DNA from: Botryococcus braunii
Lineage: Eukaryota > Chlorophyta > Trebouxiophyceae
Assembly (NCBI GenBank): GCA_002005505.1
Contig: KV908642.1
Span: forward strand, 62,001-126,000
Reading direction: 5' to 3'
DNA length: 64,000 nucleotides
Both the position numbers and the translations under genes were made by a program. Below the pieces are notes generated by a model, which saw only the letters and a list, made by a program, of their open reading frames with translations, had not been told where the DNA came from and made no database searches. The stretch's first letter is position 1. Each line of letters starts with the position of its first letter. Shown here piece after piece: positions 52,377-61,050 of the stretch.

Positions 52377-53605
52377 TGTCGTGAAATGGCGTGTGGCTGT
52401 GACTGCAAGTGGACAATCAATAATTGTTGTGTTTATGATGCGAAACCGGTAGAAATATGATGCCGGCGAAAGTAAGACATTTGACAGCTCGGAATCGAGT
52501 GGAAATTATGATGGTACATGTTCATCCCATTAGGGAATAAGACCTAGAAAATGGGCAAGACCTTTTGCCCTGTGGCTCCTGATTTCTGGCCCCTTTCAAG
52601 GCCAATTAGGACCCTCAGGAAGTCCCGTGTTAGGGAGTACAGCCAGAAGTAGACATTGGCTTCAGACTGAATAGATTTACCTTCTCGTGGGTGCTGTGTG
52701 GTGTCGCCCCATGGAAGTGATCGGCACTTAAAGGCACCTACCGATAGATGCAGACGGATGTACCTGAACCTAAAGATTGAAGATTTGGCAACTCTAAGCC
52801 GATCAAGACCGTTTCAGGTCTATTCCTAAAAGTTAGCTGCGTGAGAGCTACGCCTGTATGCAAACGAAAGCGCCGGTTGTCTATATAAAGAGGGATGCCT
52901 CCCCCTCACAGTTACAGTGAGATTCCAGATAGTATGGTTGTAAAAGGTTTGCCACAAAATCTGCCTCCTGTCCGGGCCGCGCCCCGATAGTGTGTTATGA
53001 GTCCTGATTGATTGAATGATCGTTGTTAGTCCCACCAAAGCAGTACCTGCAGTGAAACCTGCCTGATTGTCTCATTTACGTAAGAATATCGAAATTATTG
53101 AGCAACACCCCAGCAACAACTTTGTGCGAGTAACGTAGTACCATAAGCCAAGGAGCCGTAATACCCACGCGGGGATCCGCAACGACGCCATCGAGTACGA
53201 GTAAGTGCAAACACTTTAGACGAGACCGAACATTAAATATAGATATAAACAACACTTAGGTGAAGCAACAGCACCTAGAACAAGCCGCACGTTCAGTGCC
53301 ACGCACCCAAGCCGTAAGGAACAATCGTCCCAAGCCCTCGAGCCAAGGAAGAATAGATACAACCTTGAATAGCCTTGTAAGCTCGCCAAATATAGTTTTA
53401 GTAATAACAGAACCGTGAAAGACGCAATCGTTTAAGTCCTCTCAACCGTAGCCGCACAGCTAGGTGGCCGCGCGCCTCACCGACTAAGATAGTCCGACCG
53501 ACCCGAACAAGCCGGCACAAGCCGAATCCGCAATCCGGAGCCTTTCCCCGGACCGTAAATCAATTGTCACACCGTAACAGCTAGGTCTCAGGGCCGTAAT
53601 CCCTG
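52377..53605 (+). repeat. Right copy of the Z LTR, inverted and truncated
   Basis: Begins TGTCGTGAAATGGCG at 52377 and follows the left copy in reverse orientation to GGGCCGTAATCCCTG at 53605. The last roughly 150 bp of the LTR are missing. It has the unoccupied CACTA target (ACCTTCTCGTGGGTGCTG at 52679-52696). The sequence is very close to the left copy apart from a missing stretch near 52842. Confidence 0.8.
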
Positions 53606-54974
53606 CGGCCGTCTCATGCCATGAACACTCAACATATTATCTTAGAACACTTATTGCTTATCCTAACTGCATCATGTATGTACTGCAGAGCGAGAGCTTC
53701 CAGGCATTAAGGATCTACGGATTGGGCTACCGCATGCCCTGATCACCAGTCTTCATATTCAATGGAAGTATGCGTTGCTACATGCAGATTCTGCATTTTC
53801 TACAGCGCGGGCATGTTGCTTAATGCACGTGGGATCGTACGTGTGAGGGTGCTGAGTGACAGGTGTTGTTTGGAAGCATGTAGTACATGTACATATATGG
53901 ATTGGGGTGACTCTAAGCTTAACGCTTCTAAGCTTCATATAATTAGATTTACAGCTTCATCGAATTAGATTTGCAGCCTGTCTTAGGGTGACAGGCGTTG
54001 TACACTGTTGTTGGAGATCTCACCCCAATCTAAAGATTGGAGTGACAAGAAGGATTGTTTTAGAGTTGAGCTTGACACACAGACTATATTTGCACTTTGT
54101 GCAGTTGGGGTGTCTGCATGGCACATGGTGCCCCTCATACAGGAGTGTCATTGTAATTACCATTCAAGCCTCAGAACATCTCATGTCTTCTGGTGCAGCA
54201 CTCAAGTACTTCACAAAAGTTCCTATACACTTCCCATGCCAAGCCCATAAGGTCTGACACACTTCCCATACATCTTGTGAACATCTCATGTCTTCTAGAG
54301 CCAAAGTCATGTTCTTCACAAAAGTTCCTACAAACTTCCCAGACATCTTGTGAACATCTCATGTCTTCTGCTGCAACACTCAAGTTCTTAACAATAGTTC
54401 CTATACACTTCCCAGGCCAATCCCATAAGGTCTGACACACTTCCCATACATCTTGTCAACATCTCATGTCTTCTGATAACGTCTGATACGAATCTTGTAC
54501 ACTTCATGCAATGTTCTCGTAACTTCTCATAAGTCCCCGGACTTCTCATATACTGCTGATTCCGTTCATGGTACATCTCATACTCTTCCCATACTCTTCC
54601 CATAACATCTCATTTACGTCACGATCGTGCTGAACCTCGACTTCTAAGTGGTTTTGAGATGTCTTATAAACGTCGGATTCAGGTCTGGGAAACTTCTTAA
54701 AAGGCGACATATGCGCTGAAAACGCTCATACTTTCTTATACTTGAGATGGAAGTATATGAGAAGAGTGAGGACTTACGAACTGGACAAGATGTCTTGGGA
54801 AGAATATGGTAAGATCTCGAGATCTTCTGAAAAGTTCTCAAAATTCGTGAGAAGATTATGAGAAGTCCTCTTATCATATTTCCTCTAGATTTTATGAGAT
54901 GTTTTCGAGAAGTTTCTAGACGATTCAGACGTATATGAGAGGAACTCGTCCTGCCAGTGTTCAGACACACAGGT
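53606..54974. repeat. Unassigned interval with a minisatellite at 54170-54480
   Basis: The minisatellite repeats ACATCTCATGTCTTCT, TTCACAAAAGTTCCTA and TAAGGTCTGACACACTTCCC in 60-190-bp units. No gene was seen in the remainder. Confidence 0.5.
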
Positions 54975-55329
54975 AGGGGTGGGCCAATTCATGATAGCCT
55001 CAACCTTCTTCGGGTCCACCCTCACTCCCTCACTAGAAATGACATGTCCCAAATACTCCACCTCGGGTGCGCAAAACAAACACTTGGAGAGTTTACAGTA
55101 AAACTGATGGTCTCGTAGTGCCTGAAGTACAAGTCTCAAGTGTTGCAAGTGTTCCTCAAAAGACTTGCTATATATGAGGATGTCATCTAAATAAACCAGC
55201 ACAAACCTGTCTAAGTAAGGCGACAGAACAGTATTCATCACGTATTGAAACGTTGCGGGGGCGTTTGTCAGACCAAAGGGCATCACAGTAAAATAATAGT
55301 GACCATACTTTGTCTTAAAAGCAGTCTTC
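54975..55329 (-). pseudogene. pol: Gypsy RT fragment (element I), cut by H
   Basis: Minus-strand peptide [20 protein letters not shown] through catalytic [11 protein letters not shown] to [20 protein letters not shown] and MNWPTP. This is the Ty3/gypsy RT palm and connection. It starts abruptly at the H LTR (55330) and loses homology near 54975. Only about 118 residues remain, so it is a relic. Confidence 0.85.
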
Positions 55330-56779
55330 TGTCACGTCCTTTATCGGGTACCCGTTACCCAAGGTAGACAAATTTTTTTCTGATTGAAATCGGAGATTAT
55401 GCAACTACGGTTAGTAATAGCTGGGCTGCGGCTTCTGTATCAAGGTAAATTATGCGGATCGCCACTCAAGGATTCGGCTTGAGACCTGGATTACCGGATT
55501 ACGGGATTACTGGTACTTACGATTGTGCGATTTTTAGTCGGGGATTTGTAGTCGGGGTCACCGGCTTACGGCCTATCGCAGGCCGGACTATCGGACATTG
55601 GGGTTGACGTCTGGAGTATGAGTTCAACTGATGTGATAGGTCGTGCGTTTCACTTCCAAGGGTACTAAATGGAATTATTATTACTCTGTTATTAGGTTTT
55701 GTAGCTCCCTTTTAGGATTCGGGCTGGTCCACGTTCGGTGTTGTTGCGGCTTGGATGGAGCGGACTGGAAAGCACCTTGCGGCACTGGTAAACGGAATTA
55801 TGAAAAATGTTATAGTGATCAAATAATTATCGAAAGTATTACGTCGGGTCAAATTGTTGTATCTCTATGTATAACGTGCGGTTATATCTCTGATCAAAAC
55901 TTAAGTTCAACCACGTAGAGTGTTATCGTTCGGAAACTATCAGGGTTTGGGTATTATTTAGTAAGAAAATACTGATAATCTGACACTTAGGGGTGTTGTT
56001 TCACAAATACGACAAGTCAGGTCGAGTGGATCAAGTACGATGATGCAAGTAGGCAAACAGACAGGCACATTAACGCAGTGGTCACGGACGAGGCTAGTAG
56101 GAATTTTTGGGATTCAAACTTGTGCGGTTACAAAGACTCACGACAGAGGTTTCCCTCACCTAACTTCCTAGCACAGCGTGGTTTAGAGGACGGCTGGACG
56201 CCCTTATATAGTCGACCCCGAACTTACGCGGAGATTCTGGAAGATTCTGGACCCTTCTAACCGAAAGGTCCAGAAGAACTTAGAACCTTCTGGAGGAATC
56301 CAGAGACGCTCTTACAATCAGCCACGCATTTCAAATGCATGACAAACTGACACGTATAAGAAATCTAGAGAGTTCTAGACTGATGGAGAAAGTTCTAGAC
56401 ACGAAGTTCACAATGAAGAGACGCTAAACATTACACGTCACCACTGTTCTAGAAAGTACGAGCTGATTCCTGAAACATCAAGGAACTGTTTAGCAGCTGC
56501 TTATGAACTGCACATTAAAACTGGCCTTCAAGCGGGCCCACAACGTGTCAAATAGCAAATTTCCTTCTAAGTCCCACTCCAGACCAACACGTGCGGGGCT
56601 GGGACTTAAAAGGGCACAAGATTGAGGGTTTTATCAAGCAGTACAAAATCCTCTCGAGCCGCGGAAGTCCCGACTCGAGGGCGCAGTCTTCCCGGTCTCC
56701 AGGGCACCCGGAAAGGACATATTCTGTTCGAAATCCATAATGGCTACTTAGTATAACAGGCACTTGCTATATCGTCACA
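55330..56779 (-). repeat. 3' LTR of gypsy element H
   Basis: 1450 bp from TGTCACGTCC to TATCGTCACA, followed by a pyrimidine-rich tract CCTTTCCCTCCCC (minus-strand polypurine tract, 56795-56807). It interrupts RT fragment I. It is related to the Z LTR. Confidence 0.65.
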
Positions 56780-57281
56780 TATGTCACGTCCTTTCCCTCC
56801 CCTAAAAGGAAGGAAAAGACTGGGTACGTCTTTTCGAGAAGCAGCTTTTTGGCCTGCATAAGGTACAGCTTGTTAGGTAAAATAAGGTACGATTTGATGT
56901 TGCATGAGATGTTAAGTCTAACTCAGGGGCCAACTTCTCATATACGTGGAAATCCTGACTCCCAAAGAGGGTTTTGCTTGCATTGAGGTGGTCACAATAT
57001 ATTCTTGTACTGCAATGAATGGGTCAATAAGGTACAACCTATGTACTGCGTGCGGATGCGTAACTTTGCCAATATGGTGGCATATCAGATACCACTTGTA
57101 GAAACGCATAATTACCATAGACGACTAATTATTTTCCTCCACCAGAGTTCGAATGCGTCAGATTGCTTCCACCATGAAGGTGTACATGGTTGATTAAAGC
57201 CAGTCTTTCGGGACTAGAAGCCTGTGTGATATTATGGCTCCCACTTCGGGAATCCAAACCCTACCAAATTTGCTGCTCCAT
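56780..57281 (-). other. 3' untranslated part of H
   Basis: Polypurine tract complement and non-coding sequence between the pol remnant stop and the LTR. It contains ATAAGGTACGATTTG and ATAAGGTACA repeats also present near 51005-51055 in Z, supporting relationship of H and Z. Confidence 0.5.
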
Positions 57282-58601
57282 TTAGATTGATGCTCGGATG
57301 CGCTGACGTGTTGCATATTTCCCGTTGAGATATCCATGATAGCAAAATGACCCAAGTTGTGACGGCGGCATGCGGCACACCTGGTCCTTGGTCATTGACC
57401 CTGGAATAACTTCTTGTACTTCGCCCTTGCTGCAAGGTACTTTGTAGGTGTCGTTGTCGGTTGCTGCCCGTTGGGGAGGGGATTCAGTATGCACAGCATT
57501 TGCGGCATCACCGTTGTTGATCGGGGACCCTTGGTCCATGAGTGTAGTTGCGCAGGGCTGAATTGCTCGTGCCGCGGCTCCTTGCTTACGTATTCCTTCC
57601 AAATCCAAACTCCGACATGCCAACATGTTACTGCTTTGGCTAAAGTCCCCTAAAGCAAGCTTCTTATCATGCATGGTCTTCCTTCGTAGGGAGTTTGCAT
57701 TCTTTAGCATTCTACCGGTGGTGATATAAGCTACTTTAAACCTTTTTAATGCGGGCAATACTATTCCCTTTCTAGATATTTCAACACGTCTTGTGGGAAT
57801 TCCAAATACTCTAGGTAAAACACTACAACATTTGTGCGTCCAGCCTAAAGAAGGCATGGCACACCCAGTACTATCATGTGGGGCACTTTTAAAGTGAACT
57901 GGTTCTAACATAGGACACATTACTTTTGCTGACGCGAACGTTGGACTGAAGTTGTCTGAGTCTATTATGTTGCATAAACTCTCTTGGGCGATGCACGAGC
58001 GAGGGCTCGTGGGTGAACTTGATGTATTGTGACTACTGTTAATCTGAGGCTTCTGCATACTATTTACTGCGTGTTGAAGGTGATCCGGGGAATGCTCATC
58101 CCGGGATTGCGTCGGTAGACGTAAATTAAGTACTTCTGATTGTACTGCGGCAGACTTAGGCTGCATGGGAACTCCCGTTAGACTTTTGTCCTGGTGTACC
58201 ACTGCTTCTGCAGGGACAGCGATAAGGTGCGGCAAGCCGAGGTCTATCCTATGATGCATCAAAGTAGTACGTTGCTGCGTAATGCCAGGGGAAAACACAT
58301 CCCTGTACTCCTTAACAAGTCCAAGGGTGCGCTCGCGCTCCTCGGGTAAAATCTTGGTCCCCAGGGGAACATCTTCGGGCTCAAGGTGGTCTGTCTCTTC
58401 TTCAATTATTTGGATGTCTGGCAATTTCTGTAGGCCGGGGTCTTCAGTCAAGTTGGGTGCAGGGGTCTTCACAATCATCACCGGCCAACGGGTAGGCCCC
58501 ACACGCATGCGAGAAGAGCTGGGGGATCGTCCCGGGGCTGTAAACAGCTGCACTCCTGGAGGATATTGTCGAACGATTTGGAATTTCTCCATTACTATCG
58601 G
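57282..58601 (-). pseudogene. pol: Gypsy pol fragment of H (region before RT), cut by G1
   Basis: An open minus-strand frame of about 440 residues. Residues 95-145 show the segment that precedes RT in gypsy elements (LPEERERTLGLVKEYRDVFS, HHRIDLGLPHLIAV). Upstream residues (GPTRWPVMIVKTPAPNLTED) are probably the protease-RT spacer. The remaining C-terminal part is Ser/Thr-rich with no RT motif, so RT was lost or replaced. The frame has no start of its own because G1 inserted at 58602. Confidence 0.55.
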
Positions 58602-58842
58602 TGTCACGGACCGATCGGCAAAGGTCCCAAACCCCGACTGCCACGAACCTTACATAATGGGGCTCCATCTCTCGCCCAAGGTCTCTATAACTCTAAACCC
58701 AAGCCTTTAGGTGCCTAGACTATCCTAACACCTCTCTATCTTGTCCAATCTCTGCCCGCACAGCAGCACCACCGGTGCGCTACTGCACGTGTAACGCCGT
58801 TATGCGTCACGAGGTTCACCCGATCGTTGAACCCCTGTTACA
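58602..58842 (-). repeat. 3' LTR of gypsy element G1
   Basis: 241 bp, TGTCACGGACC to CCCTGTTACA, followed by polypyrimidine TCCTCCCCCTCCT (polypurine tract on the minus strand). Nearly identical to 60310-60550. Confidence 0.9.
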
Positions 58843-59342
58843 TCCTCCCCCTCCTATCTTGGACGTCCCGGCCAAGTAGGTAAGGAGACTAACCTAACCA
58901 CCCAAGGCTTTAGGTTTTGGAGCTTTAGAGACCGAGAGTCGCTAGTCCGGCGTCCCCAGCCCCAGCCGGACCCCTTGTCCTGTCCATTCCTTACATATCC
59001 AGTCCAGTCCGTGTATGTTCCTACATGTCCAGTCCTGTCCTTTACGCGAACCCGGGAACCGATACGACAACTAGTCCGGTCCTTTCCACTGGTCCTTTCC
59101 ACATCACGATACATCAGGGTAAACACAAGTCGCGACACTCTACACATGTGTCCTGTCCAGGGTGAGCGGTTAGCACCGCACGCACCCGAGAGGGGCCAGG
59201 CGCCTCACTCTCGTCCGTTCCCATGTCCGTTCCACTCTTAAGGTCTACCCATACTGGAGTACCCCCAAGGTGCACTCTGGTTGCCACGTCCAGAGCTTCC
59301 CACAAAAGGAGCACCAAGGGGCCGACCCGACCTGCCAGGGCG
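58843..59342 (-). other. 3' untranslated region of G1
   Basis: Polypurine tract (58843-58855 on the minus strand), then about 490 bp of non-coding sequence up to the pol stop. Repeated almost identically at 60551-61050. Confidence 0.7.
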
Positions 59343-60309
59343 TCAAGCACGCCTAGCACGCTTGCGTTGAGATGTAGCTTCCGTTCCTGTCCGTTTAGCT
59401 TCCGACCCACGCCCCGTGGTTAGACTCCAGTACTGCTGTACCGCCTCTCGAGAATGCACTAAGTTTTCCTCAGGTTCCCAGGTATTATGGATGCTCTCAT
59501 AGCCGGACCACTTAATAAGATACTCGCGCACTACTTTCTTGCCCCTAAGTTTCCGCTCTCTATGTGCAAGCACTGCCTCCACCTCATATTCTAGCTCACC
59601 ATCTATGATTTCAGGAGGAGGTGGGGGTTGCACGCTTCCGTCAGTTTTATACGGTTTGAGAAGGGAAACATGGAATACGTCGTGCATGCGCATATGCGTA
59701 GGTAGCAGCAACTTGTATGCTACCGGGGAAATAACCCGGGTGACCGGAAAGGGGCCAATGTACCTTGGCAACAATTTCTTAGTCCGGGAATGTTTGAACT
59801 TAATATTCTTTGACGAAAGCAGGACTTGTTGACCTACTTCAAAGCCTGGTAGGTCCCGCCTTTTATTGGCGTACGCCTTCTGTCTTTCTTGGGCTGCCTT
59901 AAGGCAAGTCCTGGCCCGTTCTAAGTCCCACCGCATACGTCTGACAAACTCAGCCGCAGCTGGAACATATTCTTGCTCGATACCACGACCAAGAACAGGT
60001 GCATCATAGATTTCTTGAAAAGGGATCACAGGGTCCTGCCCAAAAGTTAAGCGAAACGGAGTAGTATTGATAGATTGATTGTAAGTGTTATTATATGCAA
60101 ACTCGGCCTCACACAAATGCTTATCCCAATCAGTCTGTCTCCCCCCCACATAGTGCCGAAGGTAATCTTCCAAGATTCTGTTGATGCGTTAAGTCTGGCC
60201 GTCGCTCTGGGGGTGGAAAGCAGTAGACAAGGCGGACCGGCACCCCGTGAGCCTAAACAACTCTTGACAGAACTTGCCCACCCAACGTGGGTCTCTATCT
60301 GAAACTATC
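59343..60309 (-). pseudogene. pol: G1 integrase C-terminus and chromodomain, cut by G2
   Basis: The minus-strand frame runs from the integrase core (LCEAEFAYNNTYNQSINTTP) through the GPY/F module (RYIGPFPVTRVISPVAYKLL) and a C-terminal chromodomain (YEVEAVLAHRERKLRG, YLIKWSGY, NTWEPEENL) to RKRARRA. Just upstream an in-frame TAA replaces Glu in the QTERINR integrase motif (about 60189). The coding sequence stops at 60309, where the G2 LTR begins. It is almost identical to 61051-62017, so the copies are recent. Confidence 0.9.
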
Positions 60310-60550
60310 TGTCACGGACCGATCGGCAAAGGTCCCAAACCCCGACTGCCACGAACCTTACATAATGGGGCTCCACCTCTCGCCCAAGGTCTCTATAACT
60401 CTAAACCCAAGCCTTTAGGTGCCTAGACTATCCTAACACCTCTCTATCTTGTCCAATCTCTGCCCGCACAGCAGCACCACCGGTGCGCTACTGCATGTGT
60501 AACGCCGTTATGCGTCACGAGGTTCACCCGATCGTTGAACCCCTGTTACA
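60310..60550 (-). repeat. 3' LTR of gypsy element G2
   Basis: 241 bp, same ends and flanking polypyrimidine as G1. Flanked on the left by CTATC of the G1 integrase gene; the other target-site copy should lie beyond 64000. Confidence 0.92.
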
Positions 60551-61050
60551 TCCTCCCCCTCCTATCTTGGACGTCCCGGCCAAGTAGGTAAGGAGACTAA
60601 CCTAACCACCCAAGGCTTTAGGTTTTGGAGCTTTAGAGACCGAGAGTCGCTAGTCCGGCGTCCCCAGCCCCAGCCGGACCCCTTGTCCTGTCCAGTCCTT
60701 ACATATCCAGTCCAGTCCGTGTATGTTCCTACATGTCCAGTCCTGTCCTTTACGCGAACCCGGGAACCGATACGACAACTAGTCCGGTCCTTTCCACTGG
60801 TCCTTTCCACATCACGATACATCAGGGTAAACACAAGTCGCGACACTCTACACATGTGTCCTGTCCAGGGTGAGCGGTTAGCACCGCACGCACCCGAGAG
60901 GGGCCACGCGCCTCACTCTCGTCCGTTCCCATGTCCGTTCCACTCCTAAGGTCTACCCATACTGGAGTACCCCCAAGGTGCACTCTGGTTGCCACGTCCA
61001 GAGCTTCCCACAAAAGGAGCACCAAGGGGCCGACCCGACCTGCCAGGGCG

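Noticed and set aside
43140..53605. DIRS-type retrotransposon with inverted terminal repeats
   Set aside because: The internal remnant has a gag-like region and a gypsy integrase C-terminal segment, no tyrosine recombinase, and the repeats look like LTRs related to that of H.
54170..54480. CRISPR-like array
   Set aside because: Eukaryotic context; repeats are imperfect, of changing length and not separated by unique spacers of constant size. A minisatellite explains it.
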